Below, piece after piece: positions 18,217-28,938 of a stretch of 49,140 bases of DNA. Under the pieces are notes generated by a model that searched no databases, was not told where the DNA came from, and worked only from the letters and a program-made list of their open reading frames with translations. Position numbers and translations under genes: made by a program. This stretch comes from Corallochytrium limacisporum. Taxonomy: Eukaryota > Opisthokonta. Location: the NCBI GenBank assembly GCA_002811645.1, contig PDIP01000026.1, positions 196,367 to 245,506 on the forward strand, read 5' to 3'. The stretch's first letter is position 1. Each line of letters begins with the position of its first letter.

Positions 18217-19169
18217 ACCAACCAACCAAAGTACTGAATACACCCTTTACGAAACTTCACATCCTTTAGCTTTGCCACCGTTGAGGAATCTTTCTCTTCG
18301 CAGGGACCGCCCTTCCCATTCTCCGGGGGCCTATTTACAGCCCGCCGGGAAAGCAAGTAGGAGCATCGCTTTTCACTCACCAAGGTGTTTTGAATGTCGC
18401 GTGGAACTTTCGCCCTATAATATTTCGGTTCTGAATGACATCACAATTTCGGAAACCTCACATTTCAGTTTTATGGTGGCGTTCTTTACAAAAATACATG
18501 CTGGATAAACAGGGCCGCCATCCACATCGCCGAAGGTCGTTTCATAACCAACCGGGCCAAAGCAAATTAGTTCAGCGACAGAGGAAAAGTAAAACCCGTT
18601 GTTCTCGCGGGTAACCTGCAAAAGTTGCCAATAATCCTGGTTGGTAGACTGTTGAGCAACGAACCACCACCACGCATTCCTGACCCCGCCCCAGGGCCAT
18701 CTACAAAACTACCGGACATCGTGCAGTTTTGGCTCCTCTTTGCACGCAGCCTCGAATTTTCTAAGAGCTCTTGCAAACACGGCGTGCCAGTATGTATGGA
18801 GTACGCAGGGCTGCGCTGCGTTGCAGGTACAAAAGCGTCTGATGCCACCCCGGGGGGGGGGGTTTTGTAACACATCCCTCCGGTTCTTTTTTTTTTGCGC
18901 GAAAGTTGTCACTTTGTCCCGGGCCCTGTAGAAAGGGGACAGGAGCGGGTGCGGTTGTCTATTTATACTTTTCCGTTTGGACACCATCACATGGGGGCAA
19001 CCAGTCCCCCAAAACCCGAAATATGTACGGCTGGGTCCTGCCCAATTCTGTTTCTTTTGATTTCTTCCCAATACCAACACAGAACGATCCTCATCATCAC
19101 TAATCGCACTTGTCCGTGTGGAACGCATGCGTGTGTCCGGGTGTTCCCAGACGAGCCGAAAGGCTCGTT

Positions 19170-19198
19170 ACACACGCACGCACACACACACACACACC
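19170..19198. repeat. (CA)n microsatellite at the gap edge
   Basis: A mostly perfect CA run with two CG interruptions ends directly before the assembly gap. The repeat probably caused the gap. Confidence 0.9.
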
Positions 19199-19204
19199 GG
19201 GGGA

Positions 19205-19410
19205 NNNNNNNNNNNNNNNNNNNNNNNNNNNNNNNNNNNNNNNNNNNNNNNNNNNNNNNNNNNNNNNNNNNNNNNNNNNNNNNNNNNNNNNNNNNNNNNN
19301 NNNNNNNNNNNNNNNNNNNNNNNNNNNNNNNNNNNNNNNNNNNNNNNNNNNNNNNNNNNNNNNNNNNNNNNNNNNNNNNNNNNNNNNNNNNNNNNNNNNN
19401 NNNNNNNNNN
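19205..19410. other. Assembly gap (206 N)
   Basis: A run of 206 undetermined bases, flanked by a (CA)n tract on the left and a G10 run on the right. The true length may differ. Confidence 0.99.
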
Positions 19411-19972
19411 GGGGGGGGGGCGCACCGTCCTGGGCGCCCGGTTTCTTTCGTTTTTCCCTGGTTCTTCGACTGAACTTGGAAAGTCAGAATTTTGAAAGGG
19501 GTAGGGATGGCCTCGCGAGAGGGGGGGGACGGGTTTAAAGCCAAAAGTACGGAAGGGGGAAACACAAGCCCTTCTTTCCCCTTCCTCCTTAGTCTGAGCG
19601 GGAACGCGGAACGGAAAAAGAAATCGATGTACCCGCCATGGTGGACCACGGAGAACGAGAAGGGATTGTATAATGAATGTATACCCAAGAAATTCGCGAG
19701 TAGGTAAACAGACCATAAAACGAAGGGCACCCTTCCCGGGCCCGCCGGAACGAAAACAAAAATCTTTAAAGGTTCTACGTTAACGTGTGATGGGGGCCTA
19801 ATTTTACAAGTGACAGGTGCCGTGGCCATAGGTATTGCTCTCATACTGATGTGCGTGCTATAACTAGTTCATACTGGGTATACTGTCATTAATACCCACA
19901 CATATGTTCCACGTGCGATAGGTAAAAAGGGTGGCCCCCCCAAGAATTGGCGTCCAGCAGACAAGAGAGAGA

Positions 19973-20036
19973 GCGAGAGGGAGAGAGAGAGCCGAGAAGA
20001 GGGAGAGAACGAGAGAGAGAGAGAGAGGGAGAGAGT
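19973..20036. repeat. (GA)n-rich microsatellite
   Basis: A purine-only stretch of imperfect GA repeats with GC interruptions. It could form triplex-type structures; no gene overlaps. Confidence 0.85.
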
Positions 20037-20471
20037 AGCCTTTGCGGAAACGAAAGTGAGTGCCCACACAGCGGAAACCATTGTTCCTTTCTGCGGTAGC
20101 GAGCGGGGTCCAACGTGGCGGTCCGCAGAAAACACCACCCAACCCTAACCGTCAACGCCCCCACCTGCATCCCCCCTCCCCACCCCCCCCCTTTTTTTCC
20201 ACCCGCGGGGGAATGTTCCCGGGGCAGGGGAGAAATGGCAGGGGACCGACCGCCGGGCCAAGAACACCGAAAAAAAAAAATAACCACCTACCACCCAAAA
20301 TGGAAAGAAACTAAAAGAAAAAAAAGGAAAGGAACAAAAGTAAAAGGGAGAAGGATATAAGAACAAACGAACCCCTTAAGAGCGAATGTAAGCAACATTC
20401 CAGTACACCGCTGCGGGTGTTGGGGTTTTTGGGGCCAAGACAGTGGGAAGCGAACGAGGAGAATGACTTTT

Positions 20472-20500
20472 GGGGGGGGGGGAGAGAGAGAGAGAGAGAG
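20472..20500. repeat. G11 run followed by (GA)9
   Basis: Eleven G residues (20472-20482) run directly into a perfect GA tract. A separate (CA)n tract follows at about 20541-20572. Confidence 0.9.
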
Positions 20501-20540
20501 AATGGGAGAGATGAGATGAAAACCAAAGATGCCCCACGGA

Positions 20541-20572
20541 CACACACTCACACACACACACACAAAACACAA
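20541..20572. repeat. (CA)n microsatellite
   Basis: A CA repeat with one T interruption, in the gene-poor interval. Confidence 0.85.
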
Positions 20573-21460
20573 AGTAGAATTTAAAAAAAAAAGCAAATTA
20601 CAAAACAAAACAAAAAAGATACAAAAAAAAAAAGAGAAATGAGACGCTGCTTCTGTGACTATGGGCCCGCTGGTCCCTGAGTTGCCCGGGTGTGGTTAGT
20701 CGGTCTACCCCGCGCAATCCGAAAAGGAAGGCCAAGACCAAAACGTCTGGCGGGTGGCAATACCTGGCCGTGTGCGGTGTGGTCGGACGGGGCTCGTGAT
20801 CTGTATACTTAATGTACTGCAATGTTTTGTTAAGAGTTATTCATCACCGGTGCCCTGACGCCGGAGTGTCGACGTGCCTGCAGCTCTGCACTGTGGGCTT
20901 GTCATTGGAGAGCGGTGGTATAGTTTTTCTATCGACACATCATTCGTTCATGAGAAACAATAGTGAGCCGGTGCTGATATTGTGTGACATGGCACACTGG
21001 CCGTTCAGCGATGGTGTGCAGAGAGAGAGAGAGAGGGGGGGGAGAGAATCCTGCCTGGTGCGTTTCCCCCTTTTTTATTGTTGGCTTGGGGCCGGGGGGT
21101 TGGTGATCTCTGCGTCCCGCCTGTCCCGTCCGTGACACTCGTGTGACACATGTCAATCCCAACCGAGGAGCTAGCTTTGGTGTGTAACATTTTCAACATC
21201 GACCGACCCCACTTGGCCCACACCACCGTCGACACTCTCCCCTCCACCCGGCCCCCCCCCTCCCCGAGAGGGTCCCGTGAGCACACAGGCACTGTGTGCA
21301 GTTAAAAAGAAAAGGAATGAAACGCAAAAGCGTACCCAAACCCCCCCTCCCCCAAGGACATAGGGTCACAGGAGAAGCATAGAGGAAACGAAGGATTTTT
21401 TTTTCTTTTTTTTTTCCCTTTCTTCCTTCTCTTTTCTTCTGTGTTCCCGGGAAAATCTTT

Positions 21461-21474
21461 GGGGGGGGGGGGGG
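21461..21474. repeat. G14 homopolymer
   Basis: Fourteen consecutive G, the longest such run in the window. A C10 run follows at 21512-21521, so the two could pair in single-stranded DNA or RNA. Confidence 0.95.
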
Positions 21475-22151
21475 TTTCAAGGGAGAAGGAGATCGTGCCA
21501 GCGGAGGGACACCCCCCCCCCACCCCGAGGAGGGGGGTCACCGATTTTGCAATTCTTCCCGGTTTCTCCTATGGTTTCACTATAAGAAGTCCAAACTCAT
21601 CTGGGCCTCTTTTTGGCCCGCCCCTCCCTCCCACCGCAGAAATGGAAACACTCCGAAACGGACCGATGGCGTGGAAGGGGAACGATGGACGAAAGTGGAA
21701 GTGTTTGCATCGATGGCTGTCAGCTCGGTATGCAGTGTCCGTCGTAAGCAGGCCTCAACAAATTGCTTGTAAATATTTACCCGTCATCAGTCTGCTTCTA
21801 GCCGAAGATTGGCTTTCTGTTTGTTTGGTATGACGCTGTAGTTTTTGTGGAACTGTGGCAAGGCTTTATGCGTCCTCAATACGTAGAAGAAATCTGGCAC
21901 TCTAAACAACAGGAGCTTCAATATCTTTGTAATCAAGTTCAAGAAATTATCAAATCAATAGGGTATTCAGAGAACTTTTTCCATACGCGGGCCTGTGTAC
22001 TTTTCATTTGGGCCTCTTTTCCAACTCGGGCCTCTATTTTCTGTGACTTGACGGCCTGAAAGTGGCAGCTACAGGGAACACGTAGAGATCTCTGGGCAAC
22101 AGATCATAGACCAATCACCGTGACATAGTATTCCAAACGAAACAGAAAACC

Positions 22152-23123
22152 ATGGCTCCCAGGAACAGCCGTAAGCGTAAGGCTGACTCGGATCCTCCCA
22201 GTGAGCTCTCTAATAGCAGTGATCCGGAGAAGACTTTCCTAACGCACGTGGACGAGGACCAGGACCTGGCTGCCACCGCTGCTAACGTCGGACCGGCACC
22301 GTACACAAGGGAAATGGAAACCTACGACATCGCAGGCGACAAAGGTAAGGGCCGCCCCGGTTACGACTTTCCAGCCCGTGTCTATGCCGACGGCATTTTT
22401 GATCTGTTTCACGCTGGCCACGCACGCATGCTCATGCAGGCCAAGATGCTCCTGCCAAAGGTCCATCTGGTGGTCGGTGTCTGCAGCGATGAGGTCACGC
22501 ATAAGTTCAAGGGTCACACTGTCAACAACGAATTCGAGCGCTATGAGTCAGTTCGTCACTGCCGCTACGTCGACGAGGTGCTCACAGACGCGCCCTGGGT
22601 GCCTACTCTTGATTTCATGGATAGTCACGGCCTACACTTTATTGCGCATGACGATATTCCTTACAACTCTGCCGGGTCTGATGATGTGTACGCCGAAGCG
22701 AAGAAGGTAGGCCGCTTCCTTGCCACCCAACGCACCGAGGGTGTCTCAACATCCGACATTATCACGCGTATTGTCAAAGACTACAACCGCTACGTGCGCC
22801 GCAACCTGTCCCGGGGCTACAGCCGACAGGAATTGAACGTGAGTTTCACGCGGGAGAAGCGCATAAAGCTCGAACACTCAATCGATGAACTGAAGAAGAC
22901 CATGGAGGGACGCCTGCATAATCTTCTGAAACCATTCGGTGAGGACTTTCTGAACCGCTTCAGTGTGTCAAAGACCATCCAGGACACGATGAACACGGTG
23001 CAGCGGGCTCTGTCGCCACCCTCGTCGCCAGTGAGCGACCGTTCACCGGATGTCTCACCGGATCGGGCCACTCCTGAAAGTAACGGCAAAGGCCGCGGCT
23101 CAACAGCGAGGACATCGGTGTAA
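22152..23123 (+). CDS. PCYT1: Choline-phosphate cytidylyltransferase
   Basis: This enzyme makes CDP-choline from CTP and phosphocholine, the rate-limiting step of the CDP-choline (Kennedy) pathway to phosphatidylcholine. The 323-residue product begins with a basic KRK nuclear-type signal (8-10). The catalytic domain (about 75-215) has the nucleotidyltransferase signature HAGH (87-90), [12 protein letters not shown] and [10 protein letters not shown] (194-203). The last two separate it from ethanolamine-phosphate cytidylyltransferase, which has two such domains. A charged helical region (about 225-285) corresponds to the amphipathic membrane-sensing segment. The tail has Ser-Pro sites ([19 protein letters not shown]), like the phosphorylated tail of animal enzymes. 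The start is ATG 22152 (ACCATGG). Confidence 0.93.
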   Translation: MAPRNSRKRKADSDPPSELSNSSDPEKTFLTHVDEDQDLAATAANVGPAPYTREMETYDIAGDKGKGRPGYDFPARVYADGIFDLFHAGHARMLMQAKMLLPKVHLVVGVCSDEVTHKFKGHTVNNEFERYESVRHCRYVDEVLTDAPWVPTLDFMDSHGLHFIAHDDIPYNSAGSDDVYAEAKKVGRFLATQRTEGVSTSDIITRIVKDYNRYVRRNLSRGYSRQELNVSFTREKRIKLEHSIDELKKTMEGRLHNLLKPFGEDFLNRFSVSKTIQDTMNTVQRALSPPSSPVSDRSPDVSPDRATPESNGKGRGSTARTSV

Positions 23124-23441
23124 AGTGCTCCGCAAAGCCGGAATCGAAAGCAGGATATTGCCGGTACGGAGCGAGTGAAGGAAACTATCAGACACACAGA
23201 GAGAACTAGTAGTAGCCGGAAACAAGAACTTTTAGCACACAACGGCTTTAACCAAATACGCAAATACGCAGCAGTGCCATAAAATACATTTTTTTCGTCA
23301 CATTTTCCAAAACAGAGAACATCGCGTTCAAAAGACCAGAAGCGAGCAGGTAATCGTTCTTTTGACATACACTAAGATCGCGGTGATTTGTTTATTTTGT
23401 GGATTCTGCGACACATCATTTGACTCACAGAGGGATTCATT
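23124..23441. other. Convergent intergenic, PCYT1 / AP beta
   Basis: A 318-nt spacer between two convergent stop codons. I see no gene and no clear AATAAA signal on either strand. Confidence 0.4.
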
Positions 23442-26210
23442 TCAGAATTGCATGTGGCTCATGCTCTCACGAATGTAAGGCAGGACATCTCGTGGCTTAG
23501 CCTTACCGATCACATTGATTCCCATGCCGCTGACCTTAACCTCCAAGAGTGCCACGATGCGATTGGTAAAGGTGACCGTGCAGAAGAGGGAGGTCTCTCC
23601 GCCCGTGTCCCGTTTCGTGGTAATCATGATGTTGTTGGCCTCAAGCACAGCCGCCACGTGATCTGGTGATGATCCCCCGCTCAGCTGGAAGGTCAACATG
23701 TCAGAATCCGGTGATGCCCCCCACATCTCAAGCCACTGCTGCTCGGGCAGAGCTGGCTGTTCGGTGAAGAAGACATGGATGGGAACTTGGCACTGGAAAT
23801 ATATGACCCCAGTGTTGTTCTTTACTGCAACCTGTAGATTGTTAAGAGGATCCATCTTCTGTACGGGACCAGTAGTTGCCATTGGCAGCACGATGCGCTC
23901 ACTTGCGTTCGGCACGAGATTGCCAACTTCCATAGGGCCGGCGCCCACGAGACCAAAGGAGCTCTTGTTAAATTGAATTCCAAACCCATTCATAGGTGCC
24001 ATTGTGTTGTTGAAGAGGTTCATATTCATGAGGACCTGTCCACTGCGACGCTCGAAAGAGGCATCAATACTAAGGCCCTTGCCCTGCTGCGGGTTCAGGA
24101 CGTTGACCATGGGCACACTCAGAGGTTGTGGCTGACCAACCCCACCCATGCCACCATAGCCCCCAGCACCGGCCGCCCCGCCCATACCGAGCATGTCAAA
24201 GTCATCGAGGCCACCGCCTACGCCGCCAACACCGCCGGTGGGTTGTGCAGGTCCTGAGCTGAAGCCACCGTCCAGATTGAGGTCAAGCAAATCACCAATG
24301 AGGTCGTTGCCGCCTCCCTGGTTGGAAATTACACGAGGTTCCTGGCCCTGGGCGGCGCGGGCTTCGGCAGCTCGATCGTAGATCTCCGGCCGTTCTTCCT
24401 CATCGCCTTCCTGGGACATCGAGCGCTGCATTGGGGCAGCACGGCCACGCACGCCGGCTCGTCCACCAATGAATGTATGGGGAGGCTTATGGTAGACAGA
24501 GGCAAGGGACCCAATGTGGCCAATGAGCTCATCGAGCAAGTTCGGCTCCAGAGAGTCACCCTCATCGCTGATAAGCGGCTTCTCGGCCAGTACAACGGCC
24601 TGGGCAGCTTGAGGATCAGCGGACAACAGACGCCAATAAATGTAACCACGATCACGCAAGTCTGGATTATCAGATTCTTGGGTGGCCAGGGTGAGCACAC
24701 GTTGAACAAGCTCCTGTGTCTCTTGGGGCTTGTTGAGGAAGAGTTTCACTGTGGAGGTCAGCAGTTGCAACTGCACCTGGGCATTTTCATCGGCAAAGTT
24801 TTCGAGGAAACTCTCCAGCAACTCGTCGGCATTGTCGATGCGGGCGCTGTACTCACCAATGATCCAGATCATGGCGGCCTTGGCCTCGGGCTCGTCCAGG
24901 CTCTCCAAATTCTCGCACAGCAGAGCAATGATGGATTCGTAGCGGTTAGGGTAGCGCCGGAAAATGTCCTTAATGACAACGATAGCCTCCTGTACGACAT
25001 AATTTACCCGGGTTTGGATCAAATCCAGTAGCGTGTCGATGCATTGCTGGGCAGCACTCTCGATCTTGATGGCGCAGCGACCAATGCTGCGCACGCTGCG
25101 ACGCACAAAATCGACATCGACCTCAGTGGCGTATTCCTTGAGCTCAGCCAGGACCTGTGTAATGTTTTCTTCGTCCACTAGCTTCAAGATGATGTTGAGC
25201 TTCTCGAGCTTGACGTAGATGGGATCATTGTACTTGACAAAGAAGACCTTGATGTCCTTATTCAGAATGTTAGGCATCTTCTGGACCACTAAGTTGATAT
25301 TGCGCAGTGCAACATACTGGACCTCAGGTTCAGAAGAGACTAGGGTGACCAGCGGGGGCGCCAGTTTTTTGGAAGTGTACTCGATGAACATGCGGTCATG
25401 TACCATCCCGATGTACTTCATGATAACCTTGACTGCACTAAGCACAACAGCCCCGTTGGCGTGCTGCAGACGCGGAGACACACGTTCAATGATACTTTGT
25501 GCCTCCTGTTCGCTGCCCGGCTGGTACTCGCTGAGAGCGTCCAGAATGAAAATCTGACCCCACTCGGTGCACTCGTTCAGGGCTGTCAGTAGCTTGTTCA
25601 GAGTCGCCTTGTTGATCTCAAAGACATTTTGCTGGCTTGTTTCGGCAATTTCAGCTAGAGCAGCGACTGCGTTGGCGACCACCATATGGTTAGAGTCGGA
25701 CAGCAAATCCTTCAGCATATCGAGGAAACCCTGATCCTCTACCAATGCTCCATTGATATCGTAGAGCTTTGCGACGCAGACAGCAGCAGTCTTGCGAACA
25801 TATGGATCCGGGTCATTTAAACACTTCCGGAGAGGCTCACACAGATATTCTGTAATCTTGTCGACGCGAATGCAACCCATTGTTCGGACAGCAAGGGCGC
25901 GAATCAGAGGATTCGGATCCATGCAATCCTTCACGAAACTGTTAACGGCAAGAATGGCCAGGTCAGGCTGTGATTTGGCGTAGTTCATCAGGTACAAGTA
26001 GACCAACTTCTTCAATTCGAGATTGTCGGTCTGCATGCAGTTGATAACATCGGGGAACAAAGCAGACACATCCTTGCCTACAGTCATAGAAGCGATCACC
26101 TTCTTGACCGCCTCTTTCTTGCGTTCCCTCTTATCAGAGTTGAGTTCAGCTTTCAACTCATAGATCTCACCCTTCTTGGTGGTCGAAAAGTATTTCGAAC
26201 CGTCCGACAT
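23442..26210 (-). CDS. AP-1/AP-2 complex beta adaptin
   Basis: This is the large beta subunit of a clathrin adaptor, which binds dileucine cargo and clathrin at the trans-Golgi or plasma membrane. The 922-residue product fits the family (human AP1B1/AP2B1 about 940). The N-terminal trunk (about 1-590) is very conserved, with KGEIYELKAELNSDKRERKK, ALAVRTMGCIRVDKITEYLC, DPDPYVRKTAAVCVAKLYD and GEYSARIDNADELLESFLENF. The hinge is Gly/Pro-rich and carries a clathrin-box-like LLDLN at about residue 640. The C-terminal ear has FNNTMAPMNGFGIQFNKSSFGL and ends with a platform subdomain. Beta-1 and beta-2 cannot be told apart by eye; many protists use one beta subunit for both complexes. The start is ATG 26210, and there is no intron. 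Confidence 0.95.
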   Translation of the reverse strand: MSDGSKYFSTTKKGEIYELKAELNSDKRERKKEAVKKVIASMTVGKDVSALFPDVINCMQTDNLELKKLVYLYLMNYAKSQPDLAILAVNSFVKDCMDPNPLIRALAVRTMGCIRVDKITEYLCEPLRKCLNDPDPYVRKTAAVCVAKLYDINGALVEDQGFLDMLKDLLSDSNHMVVANAVAALAEIAETSQQNVFEINKATLNKLLTALNECTEWGQIFILDALSEYQPGSEQEAQSIIERVSPRLQHANGAVVLSAVKVIMKYIGMVHDRMFIEYTSKKLAPPLVTLVSSEPEVQYVALRNINLVVQKMPNILNKDIKVFFVKYNDPIYVKLEKLNIILKLVDEENITQVLAELKEYATEVDVDFVRRSVRSIGRCAIKIESAAQQCIDTLLDLIQTRVNYVVQEAIVVIKDIFRRYPNRYESIIALLCENLESLDEPEAKAAMIWIIGEYSARIDNADELLESFLENFADENAQVQLQLLTSTVKLFLNKPQETQELVQRVLTLATQESDNPDLRDRGYIYWRLLSADPQAAQAVVLAEKPLISDEGDSLEPNLLDELIGHIGSLASVYHKPPHTFIGGRAGVRGRAAPMQRSMSQEGDEEERPEIYDRAAEARAAQGQEPRVISNQGGGNDLIGDLLDLNLDGGFSSGPAQPTGGVGGVGGGLDDFDMLGMGGAAGAGGYGGMGGVGQPQPLSVPMVNVLNPQQGKGLSIDASFERRSGQVLMNMNLFNNTMAPMNGFGIQFNKSSFGLVGAGPMEVGNLVPNASERIVLPMATTGPVQKMDPLNNLQVAVKNNTGVIYFQCQVPIHVFFTEQPALPEQQWLEMWGASPDSDMLTFQLSGGSSPDHVAAVLEANNIMITTKRDTGGETSLFCTVTFTNRIVALLEVKVSGMGINVIGKAKPRDVLPYIRESMSHMQF

Positions 26211-27127
26211 GTTGACTGATCTACCTGTACACTAGACCCTCGTACAGTCCAAGTAAATCCGGAAACGACACTTCAGTCGAACACAGAGGCAACGGTGTGA
26301 ATTGGGAATAGCTCGGACACTGAGACTCTTATACCATGACTTGTTTATCACGTCCATAGAAAATTTCTATCTAAAAGTGGGTCTCAAACTGAATGATATG
26401 GTTGATCCTGCTCCCTGCCAACCGCCGAAAGCCACTCCGATGCCAAAGATACATCATCGCCGAGGAACGGCCGCAAGCTGCGCCCAAAGGGAGAGCAAAC
26501 GGTTCGTCCTACGAGCCAGACTCCACCCCGCTCGGACACGGCAGTTAGTACTGACACTATGGCCTTGCCGAAAGAGAAAACAACACTCAGCCAGGTAGTC
26601 GCTTAGGGCACGACACGGAAGTGAGTTTCCGAGCGCGGGCAGGCAGAGAGTGGGAGAAAGGCGCGGGGTTGACGGGGAGAGGTCCTTGTCTACGGTACCG
26701 AAACTATCAGAGGCGGGCCGGACGTAAAGAAAAACAGTCGAGGTCGCGGCCTTGGCTTTGGTCCCCCCCTCCCGGCCCCTAGCCTACAAGCTGGACAGCG
26801 AGCCAAAACATTGTGGTTGTAATTATATATACTGATATTTATGAAATTGAATAATATGTAGGCCAATAATGGATTATTTATGTACGGTAAATGCTAATAA
26901 CCAAGAGTAGTGAATGTATCGAAGGAAGCAGTCCTAGTCTTGGTGGAAATCGGCGGAGCTCGGCATCCAAGAGACGAGCGAACCTCGACAGTCCGGACGC
27001 AGAGCCTGGTTCAGGGGAGATTTCGACATGAAAGGTAGAAGAAGGTATTCAGCATCCATACTAGACACCTATAAACTACAGTCCCTCTTACAACGAAATT
27101 CTCATCAAACAGCATTCTAAGACAAAA
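26211..27127. promoter_or_regulatory. Divergent AP beta / SH3BGRL-like promoter region
   Basis: 917 nt separate divergent starts. No gene is supported. The sequence shifts from GC-rich (26600-26790) to AT-rich (26820-26900). A TATA-like element lies near the plus-strand gene. Confidence 0.4.
27070..27075 (+). promoter_or_regulatory. Candidate TATA box of the SH3BGRL-like gene
   Basis: TATAAA lies 53 nt upstream of the ATG at 27128, similar to the spacing seen before the coiled-coil gene. No transcript evidence. Confidence 0.4.
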
Positions 27128-27406
27128 ATGTCAGTTATTTTGTACATGTCTTCCGTTTCCGGAAGTATGGCTGTAAAGAAACAGACACAGTCCATCAGTA
27201 CCCTATTGGAAGCACATAAGATTCCATACACCATGGTAGATGTGTCCCTATCAGAGAACGAAGATAAGAAGATTCACATGACGGACATTAGCGGGAAGCG
27301 CACTCTGCCCCAGGTGCATGTAGGAGATGAGTACATTGGCGGTTGGGAAGAGATTGAGATGGCCAATGAGGACGGCCGCTTGCGCCACCTTCTTCGTTCT
27401 ACATGA
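27128..27406 (+). CDS. SH3BGRL-family thioredoxin-fold protein
   Basis: This small protein (92 residues; human SH3BGRL3 is 93) has a glutaredoxin-like fold but lacks the redox CxxC. The position reads SSVSGSMAVKKQT, matching the TSVTGS-type loop of the SH3BGRL family. Other family features are KIPYTMVDVSLSE after helix 1, the cis-proline stretch TLPQVHVGDEYIGG, and a C-terminal helix. Family members are thought to act as adaptors or modulators rather than oxidoreductases; the partner here is unknown. The start is ATG 27128. It converges on the MRM2 gene with only 54 nt between stops. Confidence 0.85.
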   Translation: MSVILYMSSVSGSMAVKKQTQSISTLLEAHKIPYTMVDVSLSENEDKKIHMTDISGKRTLPQVHVGDEYIGGWEEIEMANEDGRLRHLLRST

Positions 27407-27460
27407 AGTAACAAACGGATTTCTTTATGAATGAATATATGGGTTGTTATGTATTGACTA

Positions 27461-28297
27461 TCACTCGTGACGATTCAGACCAATAATGTAGAACTCTGAG
27501 CTTTCTTTATGCGTTGCCTTCGGCCGGCAGTCCTGTACAGTTTCGAAATAGTTGCTCACCAAAGTGCGAAACTCCTTGTCATGCTTACCATGGAGTAATT
27601 TGGTCACAAAGTGGCCGCCCGGCTCCAAATTCTCCACAGCAAACAGCAAGGCACTGGATGCAAGCTCAATAATGCGGTCGTGGTCAACGTGATTTTGACC
27701 ACATGCCTTGGCCGCCATATCACTTGACACCAGGGACGGTCTGCGCCCAATGGGAACGGCATTCATGATCTTAGGCCATTGAGCCGTCTCCAGTACATCA
27801 GTTTCGTCTACTGATATCACTCCCGGCAAATATTCAATGGATTCCAGGTCCACAGCCACTACCAACGGGTCCTCGTCATCACCAAGTAATAAGATATCTT
27901 CTTCATCCCCGTCGTACACCTTGGAGACAAAGTACTGGCACCAGCCGCCAGGAAAGGCTCCAAGATCAATTACTACGTCGCCTGTCTTAAGTAAATTAAA
28001 CCGACGATCCAACTCCTCGATTTTGAAATATGACCGACTACGGAGGCCCTTCCGCCTGGCCTCCATAACAAATGGGTCTGTTAGTGACCGCTGTAGCCAC
28101 TCTGTGGAGCTTTTACTGTCGCCCAAAAGCTCAGCTGCTTCTCTTCGTGAATACCTCCCTTTGATTCTCTCCCCCTGAGGTTTATTCTTGCGGGATCTGA
28201 AGCCACGCACACGACGCATGCTCATAGATCGGGTCTGGCAAAGCAGTCCCATCCCTGCTCTGCTAGCCATTGCCCGCTGTGCGGCCCAACCCAACAT
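27461..28297 (-). CDS. MRM2: Mitochondrial-type rRNA 2'-O-methyltransferase (RrmJ/FtsJ family)
   Basis: This SAM-dependent enzyme is predicted to 2'-O-methylate a uridine in the large-subunit mitochondrial rRNA. The 278-residue product starts at ATG 28297; the frame extends six codons further without an ATG. The N-terminus is rich in Arg/Ser/Ala and lacks acidic residues (MLGWAAQRAMASRAGM), fitting a mitochondrial presequence. The Rossmann domain shows SYFKIEELD, VVIDLGAFPGGWCQYF (SAM loop, about 108-123) and VSSDMAA. The catalytic K-D-K-E set is at about K92, D193, K233 and E268. A nucleolar Spb1 or cytosolic Trm7 homolog would be longer or lack the presequence. BLOC1S1 is divergent on the far side. 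Confidence 0.88.
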   Translation of the reverse strand: MLGWAAQRAMASRAGMGLLCQTRSMSMRRVRGFRSRKNKPQGERIKGRYSRREAAELLGDSKSSTEWLQRSLTDPFVMEARRKGLRSRSYFKIEELDRRFNLLKTGDVVIDLGAFPGGWCQYFVSKVYDGDEEDILLLGDDEDPLVVAVDLESIEYLPGVISVDETDVLETAQWPKIMNAVPIGRRPSLVSSDMAAKACGQNHVDHDRIIELASSALLFAVENLEPGGHFVTKLLHGKHDKEFRTLVSNYFETVQDCRPKATHKESSEFYIIGLNRHE

Positions 28298-28938
28298 TAT
28301 ACGGTTACGAAACAAAAGACATCATTCCTTTACTTTCTTTGCGATCAAATAGTTTTATCATCCAAGAGAGTACTCTGCTAATGTGCCGGCATGCATTGAT
28401 ACTCAATCTCTTGTACCTGGGTCCCTTCAACCAAATGCCACCTGTCCTGATCAAGGCGGGGTCCCACGGGCGAAGACTGGCCCACTGTGTGCAGGAGAAC
28501 GGTAACTGGATATCGGAGTCTAATTTTCAGAAGAATGCGAGCAGTAAACTCTAGGAGAAGAAAAGCGGGGAATGGGGAGGTTGGGGAGCGAAAACGGGGC
28601 CGCGATAGCAGGGATGGGGGTTTGTGGGCGATTCTCTATCCCACAACACCGGTCTCGCCATCTCCCAGTAGCGCCTCCCTATCTTCGCTGGATTTTCCCT
28701 GTTCTCGTCGCTTGGTGGCTGCTTTATGGTCCGGGACCCAGCCAGCCGGAAGGGTATTGGTCCGGACGAGTTGGAGATGCGTGTCCATTTGGTTTCTCCT
28801 TTCGAGGCGCCTATTAGAGACTCCATATTGAGGTTAATGCATTACAACCCTTTTGATCTATCTGCAAAACAGAAGTCGTGTTGGAGAGATTGTAGCGCCT
28901 TATAATGCGCTAGAGAGGTCCGTGAATTTATTGAAAGG
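28298..28938. promoter_or_regulatory. Divergent MRM2/BLOC1S1 intergenic region
   Basis: 641 nt between divergent starts, expected to carry both promoters. It has a TATAATG sequence at about 28900. No supported gene or repeat. Confidence 0.4.

Larger units (their letters stand above)
18217..22151. other. Gene-poor, low-complexity interval
   Basis: In 3.9 kb I find no convincing gene on either strand. The open frames present are short, rich in simple sequence and lack recognisable motifs. The interval is dominated by homopolymer G or C runs, (GA)n and (CA)n microsatellites and A-rich patches, and it includes an assembly gap. The last part (about 21540-22151) is less repetitive and should contain the cytidylyltransferase promoter. 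Confidence 0.6.

Noticed and set aside
18895-19844. Open frames spanning the assembly gap
   Set aside because: They are open only because the N bases cannot give stops; the flanking sequence is simple repeats.
20060-20608. Short open frames rich in Pro, Lys or Phe
   Set aside because: They follow C-rich, A-rich and T-rich simple sequence and have no recognisable domain.
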